From: DATAGZ01 sp036263455
GTDB lineage: Bacteria > Pseudomonadota > Alphaproteobacteria > Dongiales > Dongiaceae
Assembly: GCA_036263455.1 (NCBI GenBank)
Contig: DATAGZ010000003.1
Span: 25,929-89,928, forward strand
DNA: 64,000 nt
Direction: 5' to 3'
Part shown: positions 17,148-26,391 of the stretch, in pieces
Numbering within the stretch: the stretch's first letter is position 1
Layout: every line of letters begins with the position of its first letter
Program-made: the position numbers and the translations under genes
The notes under the pieces: model-generated
The model's database searches: none
The model's input: the letters and a program-made list of their open reading frames with translations, nothing else
What the model was told of the DNA's origin: nothing

Positions 17148-18680
17148 CTATTTCCAGAAGAGCAGCATGATCGCGAGAATGGCGATGATCACCCAGCTCC
17201 ATGGGAAGGGGCGGCGGCCAATGATGGTGAGCACCTCGGGATTGAGGCGCAGGCCAGAACCGGTGAGCTGGATTGCCATCCGCTCCATGCTCGCCACAAG
17301 AGAAGGAAAGCGGCGCAGGGTCCGCAGCGTATCTTCGGCGGCCTCGATGAGCCTCGCCTCCGGGCCGCGATTTTCGCGCATCCATTGTTCGATCAAGGGC
17401 TGAGCCAGCGTCCAGATATTCAGTTCGGGATCGAGCTGGCGGCTGATCCCTTCCGCCATGAGCATGTTTTTCTGTAAGAGCAAGAGCTGCGGCTGAACTT
17501 CCATCTCGAAGGATTCCGCCGTCGAGAAAAGCTGGCCGAGGAGGCGGGCAAAAGAAATCTCGTGCAGCTTGCGGCCGCGAATGGGTTCGCCGATCGAACG
17601 AAGCGCCAGGGTGAAATCCTCCAGCCGGACGGCATTGCCGATATAGCCGGCCTCGACATGCACCGCGGCCACGCGCGCATAATTACCTTCGAGGAAACCG
17701 AGCAGCATGTCGGCAAGATAATACCGCGTCTTGCGATCGAGCCTACCCATGATGCCGAAATCTACCGCCCCGATCGACCCGTCGGGAAGGACAAACATAT
17801 TGCCGGGATGCTGGTCCCCGTGAAAATAGCCGTCGCGGAAAGCCTGGTTGAAGAAAATGGCCGCAGCGCGTTCCAGCACCTGGCGAATGTCCAGTCCCGC
17901 CTCCAGGATCGCCGAGCGGTCATCCATGCGAATTCCCGCCAGGCGCTCTTGCGTCATGACGCGGCGCGCGGTCCTGCGCCAATCGATGGCGGGCACGTGA
18001 TAGCTCGAATCCAGGCGGAAATTATGCGCAAGTTCGGCCGCCGCTGCAGCCTCCAATCGCAGATCAAGCTCGACCTGCAGGGTGGCGGCGAATGTCTTCA
18101 CCACCTCCACAGGCTTGAGACGGCGCAGGCGCGGTTGGGTTCGCTCGATCACGCCTGCCACCCAGAAGAGCAGTTCGATGTCGCGCTGCATGCGCTGCTC
18201 GATGCCGGGGCGCAAGACCTTGACCGCGACATCCCGCCCATCGCTGGTCACGGCGAAATGCACCTGCGAGATCGAGGCCGCCGAGACCGGTTCGTCGTCA
18301 AAATGCCGATAGAGCTGATCGACCGGCGCGCCGAGGGCCGCCTCGATCGTGGCGTGTGCCTCGAAGGCGGGAAAAGCGGGCAGGCGGTCCTGCAAGTGGG
18401 CGAGGTCGCGGGCGACTTCTTCACCCAGCAGGTCGGAACGCGTCGAAAGGACTTGGCCGAACTTGATGAAAGCAGGCCCCAGCTCGGCGAGCGCGTGGGC
18501 GAGGCGTTGACCGGGTCTGGCGCGGCGCTGGCGGCCAAAAAAGATGCCAATCAGGAATAGAAAAAGCGGCGCCAGCCCGGCATTGGCGAGGGCTTCGGAA
18601 AACGGCGCGAGCGCGCCATGGCGCGCCAGCGTGCGGGCGATGGCGAACAAGCGGCCTAGCGAGCGGAGCGTGCGCGTCAT
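17148..18680 (-). CDS. ubiB: UbiB family protein, ubiquinone biosynthesis accessory kinase-like ATPase
   Basis: 510 residues. Hallmarks: the KxGQ-type motif Phe-Ile-Lys-Phe-Gly-Gln-Val-Leu-Ser-Thr-Arg-Ser-Asp-Leu-Leu (about 70-84), the Ala-rich loop Ala-Ala-Ser-Ile-Ser-Gln-Val-His, a catalytic-loop-like His-Gly-Asp-Gln-His-Pro-Gly-Asn, and Ala-Val-Asp-Phe-Gly-Ile-Met-Gly. The C-terminus has one or two membrane helices. UbiB (COQ8/ADCK) promotes coenzyme Q synthesis. The start codon shares one base with the end of ubiE, so the two are coupled. Confidence 0.92.
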   Translation of the reverse strand: MTRTLRSLGRLFAIARTLARHGALAPFSEALANAGLAPLFLFLIGIFFGRQRRARPGQRLAHALAELGPAFIKFGQVLSTRSDLLGEEVARDLAHLQDRLPAFPAFEAHATIEAALGAPVDQLYRHFDDEPVSAASISQVHFAVTSDGRDVAVKVLRPGIEQRMQRDIELLFWVAGVIERTQPRLRRLKPVEVVKTFAATLQVELDLRLEAAAAAELAHNFRLDSSYHVPAIDWRRTARRVMTQERLAGIRMDDRSAILEAGLDIRQVLERAAAIFFNQAFRDGYFHGDQHPGNMFVLPDGSIGAVDFGIMGRLDRKTRYYLADMLLGFLEGNYARVAAVHVEAGYIGNAVRLEDFTLALRSIGEPIRGRKLHEISFARLLGQLFSTAESFEMEVQPQLLLLQKNMLMAEGISRQLDPELNIWTLAQPLIEQWMRENRGPEARLIEAAEDTLRTLRRFPSLVASMERMAIQLTGSGLRLNPEVLTIIGRRPFPWSWVIIAILAIMLLFWK

Positions 18681-19432
18681 CAGAGCCGCCAGCCCGAATG
18701 GATGGCGGCTATGCCGAACGAGAGATTACGGTAGCGTACATTGCCGAAACCCACATGGCGCATGCGTTGGGCGAGCTCCTCCTGGTTAGGGAACCGGCGG
18801 ATCGATTCCGCAAGATAGACATAAGAATCGCGGTCCTTCGCAATCCAAGACCCCAGGCGGGGCAGCACCTGGAAGGAATAGAGATCATAGAGCCGGTTGA
18901 GCGCAGGAGCCGTCAGATGAGAAAATTCGAGACAAAGAAAGTGGCCGCCATGCTTTAGAACGCGCAAGCATTCTTCGAGCGCGCGGTCAATATGCGTGAC
19001 ATTGCGCAGGCCGAAGGCGATGGTCACCCCCTCGACGCTGCGGTCGGCGAGCGGCAGGCACTCGGCATCTCCGGCCACCCAGGCGATCTCATCCTCATTG
19101 CGGCCCATATCGATCAGGCGATCCCGGCCATGTGCGATCATGGCGGGGGTCAGATCGCACACCACGACCCGCGCCTGAGGCGCGCGCGCGCGGATGCGCA
19201 TCGCGATGTCCCCGGTACCGCCGGCAATGTCGGCATAGGACGCGCCGTCACGTGGGCGCAACCAATCGACGAATTCGTTTTTCCACAAGCGGTGAATACC
19301 CAGGCTCATCGCGTCATTCATGACGTCATATTTCGACGCGACTGAACTGAAGACGTCCCGGATCATGGCTGTCTTCCGCGCCGCAGCCACGCGCTGGTTC
19401 CCAAACCAGCTTTGGTCTTTTTCTTCATCCAT
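18680..19432 (-). CDS. ubiE: demethylmenaquinone/2-methoxy-6-polyprenyl-benzoquinol C-methyltransferase
   Basis: 250 residues from the ATG at 19432 (upstream in-frame starts give basic, low-complexity sequence). Substrate motif Tyr-Asp-Val-Met-Asn-Asp-Ala-Met-Ser-Leu-Gly-Ile-His-Arg-Leu-Trp-Lys (about 34-50), SAM-binding Asp-Ile-Ala-Gly-Gly-Thr-Gly-Asp-Ile-Ala, and Ile-Ala-Phe-Gly-Leu-Arg-Asn-Val-Thr. It carries out the C-methylation of the quinone ring. Only ubiquinone genes are near, so the Q pathway is the likely role. Confidence 0.93.
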   Translation of the reverse strand: MDEEKDQSWFGNQRVAAARKTAMIRDVFSSVASKYDVMNDAMSLGIHRLWKNEFVDWLRPRDGASYADIAGGTGDIAMRIRARAPQARVVVCDLTPAMIAHGRDRLIDMGRNEDEIAWVAGDAECLPLADRSVEGVTIAFGLRNVTHIDRALEECLRVLKHGGHFLCLEFSHLTAPALNRLYDLYSFQVLPRLGSWIAKDRDSYVYLAESIRRFPNQEELAQRMRHVGFGNVRYRNLSFGIAAIHSGWRL

Positions 19433-19442
19433 GGGCCGCACT

Positions 19443-20255
19443 CTACTGGCGCGCCTGGGCTTTGTCACCCGGAGGCGATGTTTGCGGGTCGGACGCGCGA
19501 GGGTCTCGCTCCTCCTCGCCATAGAGCACCGCCGTCAGATAGAGACCATGGGGCGGGGCGGTCGGTCCGGCGCGGGTGCGATCACGCGCGGCAAGCACGC
19601 TCGCCATATCGTCAGGCCGCCATTTGCCGCGCCCGACGAGTGCCAGGGAGCCCGTCATATTGCGCACCTGGTGGTGGAGGAAGGACCGCGCTTGGGCATG
19701 GATATGGATCTCCTCGCCCTCGGCAGTGACATCGAGCCGATCGAGTGTCCGGTCGGGCGAACTGGCCTGACAGAGGCTCGCGCGAAATGAAGTGAAGTCG
19801 TGCCGGCCCACCAGAAAGCGCGCCGCCTCCCGCATGGCGGCGACGTCGAGCGGCTGCCTTACCCACCAGGCGCGCTCATGCGCGAGCGCGAGCGGCGCGC
19901 GCCGGGCGACGATGCGGTAAAGGTAATGTCTCGCGCGCGCCGAAAAGCGCGCATGGAAATCCTTGGACGCGTACCGGGCCGCAAGCACGCTGATCCCATG
20001 GGCCCGAACGTAGAAATTGAGCCCGTCGCACAGCTTGCCGGGGGCCAATGTCTTCTCGAGATCCACATGGGCAACCTGGCCCAGCGCATGAACGCCGGCA
20101 TCGGTGCGACCCGCGCCGACGATCTCGCGCCTTTCGCCAGTCATGGCGAAGAGCGCGTTCTCGAGATGGGCCTGGACCGAAGGGGCATTGGCCTGGCGCT
20201 GCCAGCCCGCGAGGGCCGTTCCCGCATATTCGATTGTGAGGCGGTAGCGCCTCAT
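19443..20255 (-). CDS. truA: tRNA pseudouridine(38-40) synthase
   Basis: 270 residues from the ATG at 20255, which overlaps the fmt stop by 4 bp. Catalytic aspartate in Gly-Ala-Gly-Arg-Thr-Asp-Ala-Gly-Val-His-Ala (about 50-60); Phe-Leu-His-His-Gln-Val-Arg-Asn-Met in the C-terminal half. It converts U38, U39 and U40 in the anticodon stem-loop to pseudouridine. It is the last gene of a def-fmt-truA unit. The C-terminus (last 25 residues) is a Pro/Gln/Ala-rich tail not needed for the fold. Confidence 0.93.
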   Translation of the reverse strand: MRRYRLTIEYAGTALAGWQRQANAPSVQAHLENALFAMTGERREIVGAGRTDAGVHALGQVAHVDLEKTLAPGKLCDGLNFYVRAHGISVLAARYASKDFHARFSARARHYLYRIVARRAPLALAHERAWWVRQPLDVAAMREAARFLVGRHDFTSFRASLCQASSPDRTLDRLDVTAEGEEIHIHAQARSFLHHQVRNMTGSLALVGRGKWRPDDMASVLAARDRTRAGPTAPPHGLYLTAVLYGEEERDPRASDPQTSPPGDKAQARQ

Positions 20256-21169
20256 CCCAGCACCGTTCCCACCGTCACGCCGCCGCGCAGGAAATCGGCG
20301 CCGCTCATGCTTTTGCGGCCTGCGCGCTGCAGCAGATCGAGACGCAGCGCGCCTGTACCGCATGCGACCGTCATCTCGGCATCCAGAATCGTGCCTGGCT
20401 TGCCCTGCATGTTTTCGATGATGGTCGCCCGCTGGATCTTGAGGATTTCTCGCCCAGGCAGATGCGTGAAGGCACTCGGCCAGGGCGTGAAGGCCCGCAC
20501 GTGCCGATTGATTTCGGCGGCGGGCCGATTCCAGTCGATCTCTCCTTCGCTCTTGCGCAGTTTCGCCGCATAGAGCGCCTGGCCTTCTTCCTGAGGATGA
20601 GGAACGAGACGCTCGGGGGCGGCGAGGGCTTCCAGGAGAACCTGCGCCCCGAGTGCCGCAAGCGCATCATGCACCTGACGCGCATCGGAAGACGGCGCGA
20701 TCGGCAGCGCGCGCTGGAGCAGGACCGGGCCGGTATCCAGGCCTTCCTCCATCTGCATGAGGGAAATGCCGGTGACCTCGTCGCCGGCGAGGATGGCCCG
20801 CTGGATGGGCGCCGCGCCGCGCCAGCGCGGCAGAAGCGAGGCGTGAATATTCCAGCAGCCGAGCCGGGGCGCCTCCAGGATGGCGCGCGGCAGGAGGAGC
20901 CCATAGGCGGCCACGACCGCAAGGTCGGGCGCGCAGGCGCGAAACGCCGCCACGTCTTCCATGCTTTTGAGCGAGGTTGGCGTGCGCACGGCAAGCCCGT
21001 GATTCTCGGCCCAGATGTGAACCGGCGACTTGCGCGCCGCCATACCGCGGCCAGCCGGACGCGGCGGCTGGGTGTAAACGGCTTCGATGGAAAGACCTGT
21101 CGCATGCAGGGCGGCGAGCGCGGGCACGGCGAAATCGGGCGTGCCCATGAAAACTACCCGCGCGATCAA
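20252..21169 (-). CDS. fmt: methionyl-tRNA formyltransferase
   Basis: 305 residues. N-terminal MGTPDFAVPAL, formyl-folate site Asn-Ile-His-Ala-Ser-Leu-Leu-Pro-Arg-Trp-Arg-Gly-Ala-Ala-Pro-Ile, and the Gly-Leu-Asp-Thr-Gly-Pro-Val-Leu loop. It formylates initiator Met-tRNA using 10-formyl-THF. The start overlaps the end of def by 4 bp, so the enzymes adding and removing the formyl group are co-translated. Confidence 0.95.
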   Translation of the reverse strand: MIARVVFMGTPDFAVPALAALHATGLSIEAVYTQPPRPAGRGMAARKSPVHIWAENHGLAVRTPTSLKSMEDVAAFRACAPDLAVVAAYGLLLPRAILEAPRLGCWNIHASLLPRWRGAAPIQRAILAGDEVTGISLMQMEEGLDTGPVLLQRALPIAPSSDARQVHDALAALGAQVLLEALAAPERLVPHPQEEGQALYAAKLRKSEGEIDWNRPAAEINRHVRAFTPWPSAFTHLPGREILKIQRATIIENMQGKPGTILDAEMTVACGTGALRLDLLQRAGRKSMSGADFLRGGVTVGTVLG

Positions 21170-21693
21170 AGCGCGATGCCGTGCGGGTCGGCTTTCTTGG
21201 CCTTGAGGAGCTTGCGCAGGATGACATTGCGCTTAAGGGCCGAAAGGTGATCGATGAAGAGGATGCCGTCGAGATGGTCGATTTCGTGCTGGACGCAGGT
21301 CGCGAGCAGGCCGTCGGCGTCGATCTCACGTTCGGCATTATTCTCATCAAGATAGCGCACCCGGACCGCAGCAGGTCGGACGACATCCGCATAATGTTCC
21401 GGTACCGAGAGGCAGCCTTCGTTATAGGTCGCGTCCTCGTCCGAGACCCAGACAAGTTCCGGGTTGGCCATTTTATAGGGCCGAGGCGGCTCACCTTCGC
21501 GCGCTACGTCCATGACGATGACGCGCTGCTCCACCCCGATCTGGATGGCGGCAAGCCCGATGCCTGGCGCGGCATACATGGTTTCCAGCATGTCCGCCAT
21601 GAGGCGGCGGACCTCGGCCGTCACCTGGATGACCCGCTTGGCCTTGCGGGAAAGGCGGGGATCGGGCGCTGTCAGGATCGGAAGCAAGGCCAT
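21166..21693 (-). CDS. def: peptide deformylase
   Basis: 175 residues. All three PDF motifs: Gly-Ile-Gly-Leu-Ala-Ala-Ile-Gln (motif I), Glu-Gly-Cys-Leu-Ser-Val-Pro (motif II, metal Cys), and Gln-His-Glu-Ile-Asp-His-Leu-Asp-Gly (motif III, two metal His and catalytic Glu). It removes the N-formyl group from nascent proteins. First gene of the def-fmt-truA unit, 57 bp from the divergent rmuC. Confidence 0.95.
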   Translation of the reverse strand: MALLPILTAPDPRLSRKAKRVIQVTAEVRRLMADMLETMYAAPGIGLAAIQIGVEQRVIVMDVAREGEPPRPYKMANPELVWVSDEDATYNEGCLSVPEHYADVVRPAAVRVRYLDENNAEREIDADGLLATCVQHEIDHLDGILFIDHLSALKRNVILRKLLKAKKADPHGIAL

Positions 21694-21750
21694 GGTGGAT
21701 AGGTATGAATTTGTTCTCGCCAGGTCAAGAGCAGCGCGCTACACAGGGTC

Positions 21751-22782
21751 ATGTCCGCCTTTATGCCCTGGCTGCTCGCGGCTTTCGCCTCCCTCTTGTT
21801 TATCGCGGGTTCTACGGCGTTCGTGATGCTGCGCCGTTCGCGTCATGGCGGAGAGACAGACGGACGGCTCGGCCAGCTCGCCGACAACCTGCACACCTAT
21901 CAGCAAACCATCGAGGCCCGGCTCGTCTGGCTTTCGGAACGGATCGGGGAAAAGCTCAGCGGTAATTCCCACGAATCGCTACGCGCCATCGCCGAGCTCA
22001 AGGAGCGGCTGGCGGTGATCGATGCGGCCCAGAAGAACATCACCGATCTTTCGGAACAGATGGTGGGCCTGCAGCAAATCTTCGGCAACAAACAGGCGCG
22101 CGGCGCGTGGGGCGAGGTGCAGCTTCAGGATATCGTCCAAACTACCCTTGCGCCGGCCAATTACCGTTTTCAAGCCACGCTCGGCGAGGGAAAGCGGGTG
22201 GATTGCCTACTCCTCCTGCCACAGCCGCCGGGGCCGATCGCGGTGGATGCGAAGTTTCCGCTGGAAGGCTACCGCGCCATGGAGAAGGCGCAAAGCGAGG
22301 CGGAGCGGACCGTCGCCAAGCGGGACTTCATCGCCGCTGTCCGCAAGCACATGCGCGACATCGCAGAAAAATACATCATTCCGGGCACGACCGCGGATTC
22401 CGCCCTGATGTTTGTCCCTTCCGAGGGCGTTTATGCGGAAATCCACGCGCATTTCACGGGCTTGATCGACGAGGCGGCGCGGTTGCGGGTCTGGATCGTC
22501 TCGCCCACCACGTTGATGGCGACACTCACAACCATCCGCGCGGTTATGAAAGATGTGCGGATGCGAGAGCAGGCCGGAGAGATCCAGAAACGCGCCCACG
22601 AACTCGTCACCCATATCGAGAGGCTGGCCGAGCGCGTGGAGAAACTGCAGCGCCACTTTGAGCAGGCACAGGAAGATCTGCGCCAGGTGCGCATTTCGAC
22701 CGAAAAAGCGAGCGCCAAGGCCACCGATATTGTCGAGGCGGATCTTTCGCCGGCGGCGGAGCAATCGACCCTCTTAAACTAG
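21751..22782 (+). CDS. rmuC: DNA recombination protein RmuC
   Basis: 343 residues. An N-terminal membrane helix (about 4-28) is followed by a helical coiled region and the RmuC nuclease-like domain: Asn-Lys-Gln-Ala-Arg-Gly-Ala-Trp-Gly-Glu-Val-Gln-Leu, Asp-Cys-Leu-Leu-Leu-Leu-Pro, Ile-Ala-Val-Asp-Ala-Lys-Phe-Pro-Leu, and Met-Phe-Val-Pro-Ser-Glu-Gly-Val-Tyr. The Glu/Asp-x-Lys pattern fits a PD-(D/E)xK-like fold. RmuC limits inversion at short inverted repeats in E. coli. Divergent from def. Confidence 0.9.
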   Translation: MSAFMPWLLAAFASLLFIAGSTAFVMLRRSRHGGETDGRLGQLADNLHTYQQTIEARLVWLSERIGEKLSGNSHESLRAIAELKERLAVIDAAQKNITDLSEQMVGLQQIFGNKQARGAWGEVQLQDIVQTTLAPANYRFQATLGEGKRVDCLLLLPQPPGPIAVDAKFPLEGYRAMEKAQSEAERTVAKRDFIAAVRKHMRDIAEKYIIPGTTADSALMFVPSEGVYAEIHAHFTGLIDEAARLRVWIVSPTTLMATLTTIRAVMKDVRMREQAGEIQKRAHELVTHIERLAERVEKLQRHFEQAQEDLRQVRISTEKASAKATDIVEADLSPAAEQSTLLN

Positions 22783-22856
22783 GCTCATTCCATTGCCGAG
22801 CCGAATATTTCAAAGCGCCGTTCGATTTGAAGCCCCACACGTGCTATTGTTCAGAC

Positions 22857-23495
22857 ATGGCTGAACTGATCTTAACGACCTTCGATTGGGTTCCCGAGCC
22901 GCCGCGCGGCTACGTCCGCGATCTTCGCGTCCGATGGGCGCTCGAAGAAGCAGGGTTGCCGTACCGCGTCGCGAGCACGCCCTTCAAAGATCGAAGCGCC
23001 GACCATTTTGCGCATCAGCCTTTTGGGCAAGTACCCTGGCTGACGGACGGCGACACCTCGATCTTCGAAAGCGGCGCGATCCTGCTTCATATCGCGGAGC
23101 AAAGCAAGGCACTCATGCCCACCGAGGCCAAGGGACGCGCCGAAGTCATCACCTGGCTGTTCGCCGCCCTCAACTCGGTTGAAACGGCTGTATTGCCTTA
23201 TATGATATTCAAATTCTACGGCGACGATCAGCAGACCTCGGGCAGAAAGGCCATGGACGATTTTTTAACCGCTCGACTGGGCCACATGGAAAAAGTTTTG
23301 TCCGACCGCCCATGGCTGACTGGCGCATTTTCAATCGCGGACATTCTCATGTCCGACGTGTTACGCTTGGTCAACCATTTCGGCGGTCTGGCAGGATATC
23401 CGGCCTGCCTGACCTATGTAGAGCGCGCGACGGCGCGGCCGGCTTTCAAGAAGGCCCACGCCGATCAGATAAAGCATTTCGCGGCCGCGGACTGA
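22857..23495 (+). CDS. glutathione S-transferase family protein
   Basis: 212 residues from the ATG at 22857 (a start 30 bp earlier gives a non-conserved leader). Thioredoxin-fold N-terminal half with Val-Arg-Trp-Ala-Leu-Glu-Glu-Ala-Gly, Pro-Phe-Gly-Gln-Val-Pro-Trp-Leu (cis-Pro loop) and Phe-Glu-Ser-Gly-Ala-Ile-Leu (Glu-Ser for glutathione), then an all-helical C-terminal half with the N-capping box Phe-Ser-Ile-Ala-Asp-Ile-Leu. Substrate unknown. One of three GST-fold genes here, in a genome region that also carries glutathione reductase. Confidence 0.85.
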   Translation: MAELILTTFDWVPEPPRGYVRDLRVRWALEEAGLPYRVASTPFKDRSADHFAHQPFGQVPWLTDGDTSIFESGAILLHIAEQSKALMPTEAKGRAEVITWLFAALNSVETAVLPYMIFKFYGDDQQTSGRKAMDDFLTARLGHMEKVLSDRPWLTGAFSIADILMSDVLRLVNHFGGLAGYPACLTYVERATARPAFKKAHADQIKHFAAAD

Positions 23496-23532
23496 GGATG
23501 GAGCTTAGGCCGATACTGTCTGTTCGACGCGC

Positions 23533-24717
23533 TCAATCCGCCAGAGCGGCGACGCCCGGCAATACCTTGCCTTCCAGCCACTCCAGGAAGGCACCGCCCG
23601 CGGTGGAGAGATAGGTGAAGTCCTTGCCGTAGGCGCCAAGTGCCGCGACGGTGTCGCCGCCGCCAGCGACCGAGACGAGTTCGCTGTCACGCGAGCGGCG
23701 GGCGATTTCGGCGGCGATGGCCTTCGTCCCGGCATCGAAGGGCGAGATTTCGAACGCGCCGAGCGGACCATTCCAGACCACCGAGCGCGTATCATCCAGG
23801 GTGGCGATGAGATCGGCAATGCTCGCCGGCCCGATGTCCAAAATCATATCATCCGGTAATACCTCATCGATCGCCACCTGGCGTGAAGGCGCGCCTGCCC
23901 GAAATTCACGGGCCACGATGGCATCTTTGGGTAAAAGTATCGCACAGTCCCGTTCGCGCGCCTGGGCAAGAATGGTGCGCGCGACATCCAGCATATCCCG
24001 TTCAGCGAGCGACGCGCCGATGGCAATGCCCTGCGCCGCCAGAAAAGTGTTGGCCATTCCCCCGCCAATCGCGAGGCGGTCCACCTTGGCGAGAAGATTG
24101 CCGATGAGCGCGAGCTTCGTCGAAATCTTCGCGCCACCGATCAGCGCCAGAACGGGCCGGCGGGGCTGGTCTAGAACGCGGCTTAGGTGAAAAAGCTCGG
24201 CTTCCATGCCCAGCCCGGGGAGCTTGGGTAACAGATGGGCTATGGCCTCGGTCGAGGCATGGGCACGGTGCGAGCATGAGAAGGCGTCATTGACATAGAC
24301 ATCGCCGAGTCGGGCCAATTGCTGGGCAAAGGCGGGATCGTTCGCTTCCTCCTCGGGATGAAAGCGAAGGTTCTCGAGAAGCAGTACCTGGCCAGGCCGT
24401 AATGCATGCACGGCCTGTTCGGCAATCGGCCCCACACAATCCTCGGCCCAGGCGACCGGCGCGCCGAACGCCTGGGCGAGCGTCGCCACCAACGGGCGCA
24501 GGCTGTATTTTTCCTCGCGACCCTTGGGTCGCCCGAAATGAGACATTAAAATGACTGCCGCGCCGCGCTCTCGCAGGGCCGTAACCGTTGGGGCGAGGCG
24601 ATCTATGCGAGTCATGTCCGTGACCTTTCCATCCTGGATGGGCACGTTCAAGTCCGCGCGGACAAGAGCGCGTTTGCCTTGAAAGCTGAATGTCGAAAAT
24701 TTATCGGATATTTTCAT
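23533..24717 (-). CDS. pgk: phosphoglycerate kinase
   Basis: 394 residues from the ATG at 24717; the frame continues to 24891 with unrelated sequence. N-terminal Arg-Ala-Asp-Leu-Asn-Val-Pro, Ser-His-Phe-Gly-Arg-Pro-Lys-Gly, His-Arg-Ala-His-Ala-Ser and the C-terminal Gly-Gly-Gly-Asp-Thr-Val-Ala nucleotide loop. It makes ATP from 1,3-bisphosphoglycerate in glycolysis (reverse in gluconeogenesis). gap and fba, often next to pgk, are not in the window. Confidence 0.95.
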   Translation of the reverse strand: MKISDKFSTFSFQGKRALVRADLNVPIQDGKVTDMTRIDRLAPTVTALRERGAAVILMSHFGRPKGREEKYSLRPLVATLAQAFGAPVAWAEDCVGPIAEQAVHALRPGQVLLLENLRFHPEEEANDPAFAQQLARLGDVYVNDAFSCSHRAHASTEAIAHLLPKLPGLGMEAELFHLSRVLDQPRRPVLALIGGAKISTKLALIGNLLAKVDRLAIGGGMANTFLAAQGIAIGASLAERDMLDVARTILAQARERDCAILLPKDAIVAREFRAGAPSRQVAIDEVLPDDMILDIGPASIADLIATLDDTRSVVWNGPLGAFEISPFDAGTKAIAAEIARRSRDSELVSVAGGGDTVAALGAYGKDFTYLSTAGGAFLEWLEGKVLPGVAALAD

Positions 24718-24758
24718 GATGAGACGGTTCGTAGCTATTATAACGATGTTATCAGGGG

Positions 24759-25529
24759 ATGCATTATCAATCTTGGTACATAACCGGGGCATCGAGCGGC
24801 ATTGGGGCGGCCTTCGCCCATGCCGCTCCGCCTCGGACCACGCTCTTGCTGGGCGGTCGGGACGAAATTGCGCTCGGCAAGCTCGCCGCAAAAATAGGCG
24901 ATGGGGCAGTCATCTTGCCAGGGGATCTCACCCTGGCCGCCGAGCGTGAAAAGGCCGTCCGCCGCGCCGAGGAAGCCGCGATCGATCTGCTGGTACTCAA
25001 TGCCGGAATCGGCCAATTCGGGTCGATTCTCGATATGAGTCCGCGGCGCGAAATGGAAATTGCCCAGCTTAATATGATTGCACCGATCGAACTCGTACGG
25101 GGCCTGCTCCCTGGTATGGTCGCCCGCGCCAGGGAGCAACGCAGGCGCGCCGGGCTCATCATCGTCTCGAGCATCGCGGCATTCCAACCCATGCCGGGAA
25201 TGGCCATCTATGCCGCGAGCAAGGCCTTTCTACTTTCTTTCGGGGAAGCGTTGGCCTGCGAGCTCAACGGTCTTCCGGTCGATTGTCTCGTCCTCTGCCC
25301 GGGCACCACCCAGACCCAGTTCTTTACCCGTGCCGGGGCGGGCGAGACCATGGGGTATTTCGTGACTTCACCCGAACAGGTTGCGCGGGAGGGGTTACGT
25401 GCGCTCGGCCGAAGGCCTGTGCATATCGTCGGCTGGGGCAACCGCCTGCTCGCTCCTTTCATGCGCTTTATTCCCCATGCGATAACGCTACCCGCCACGT
25501 TTCGTTTTGTCCGCAAGAGGGGTCTATGA
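24759..25529 (+). CDS. SDR family oxidoreductase
   Basis: 256 residues. Cofactor motif Thr-Gly-Ala-Ser-Ser-Gly-Ile-Gly (about 9-16), Asn-Ala-Gly-Ile-Gly, catalytic Ser in Ile-Val-Ser-Ser-Ile-Ala and Tyr-Ala-Ala-Ser-Lys (Tyr/Lys pair). Its closest-looking relatives are the classical SDRs of the DltE/YqjQ type. Substrate cannot be read. The final TGA overlaps the ATG of the next gene (ATGA at 25526-25529), so they are translationally coupled. Confidence 0.85.
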   Translation: MHYQSWYITGASSGIGAAFAHAAPPRTTLLLGGRDEIALGKLAAKIGDGAVILPGDLTLAAEREKAVRRAEEAAIDLLVLNAGIGQFGSILDMSPRREMEIAQLNMIAPIELVRGLLPGMVARAREQRRRAGLIIVSSIAAFQPMPGMAIYAASKAFLLSFGEALACELNGLPVDCLVLCPGTTQTQFFTRAGAGETMGYFVTSPEQVAREGLRALGRRPVHIVGWGNRLLAPFMRFIPHAITLPATFRFVRKRGL

Positions 25530-26302
25530 AAAGAGGATCCCGAATATTTTTTACAACCGGTCTGGTGCTCGCCACCCTTCTCATCCTGGTCAGCGTCTGG
25601 CTTTGGCAAGCCCAGGCCATACGCCTGCGCTGGGAAGAGACGCTTTCGCAGCTCGGCGTTACGCACGACCCTGTCCGTATTTCAGGCTTTCCCCTTTCCG
25701 TTCGTCTTTCGGCCCGCCACGCTGCGCTCGGGCTGCTCTCAGCCGAGAAGATGATGCTGAGAATTTCTTTCCTTCATACCGATCGGGTGTCAGGAAATTT
25801 CCAGAATTTACACCTGGGCAGCTGGCGGGTCGCGGCGGCTTCCTATGTCGCCCTCACAAATAAATCGCCGAACGGCGCCATCCCCTTCGCAATTGCGCTC
25901 AGCGAATTAAAGGGCGAGACCGAACTCTCCGCGCGCTTCGAAGGAACGGGTCAGCTTCTAGGCGCACCCTTTCTCATGGACGGGCCAGCCCCGCTGCATC
26001 AGTGGCGTAATGCAGGCGGAGCTATAGAATTTTCTGCCCTGCACCTCTTGGCTCCGGACGTCGATCTTACTGGCGATGCCACTGTTACGCTGGACCAGGA
26101 GATGCGCCCGCTCCTCGCGGGAAGCGTGCGCGGGAAAGGTGTGGGCGTTTTCCTCGATCGCCTCCAGCGGGCGCTCGGCGCGCCTGCCGGCATTGTCATT
26201 TCACCACAGCATGAAGGGCTGGCCGCCCTCACCGTTCAAGACGGCTTTCTCTTTATTGACGGGGTAAAGGGCCATCCCGTGCCGGCCGTAGCCCTCCCCT
26301 GA
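25526..26302 (+). CDS. DUF2125-like membrane-anchored protein
   Basis: 258 residues from the ATG at 25526, which overlaps the SDR stop. One N-terminal membrane helix (about 8-28), then a predicted beta-rich extracytoplasmic domain with Val-Arg-Ile-Ser-Gly-Phe-Pro-Leu-Ser-Val-Arg-Leu near 50-61, a pattern typical of DUF2125 proteins of alphaproteobacteria. The family has AsmA-like beta repeats and no proven role. Envelope location facing the periplasm is inferred from topology. Confidence 0.6.
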   Translation: MKRGSRIFFTTGLVLATLLILVSVWLWQAQAIRLRWEETLSQLGVTHDPVRISGFPLSVRLSARHAALGLLSAEKMMLRISFLHTDRVSGNFQNLHLGSWRVAAASYVALTNKSPNGAIPFAIALSELKGETELSARFEGTGQLLGAPFLMDGPAPLHQWRNAGGAIEFSALHLLAPDVDLTGDATVTLDQEMRPLLAGSVRGKGVGVFLDRLQRALGAPAGIVISPQHEGLAALTVQDGFLFIDGVKGHPVPAVALP

Positions 26303-26391
26303 TCATACATCCGGCGGGTCATGCCTATTGAATGGCGGCGCCATAAGCCTAATATATGGCCTACGGCTTTGGCCGAGATAAGGAGAAGGTA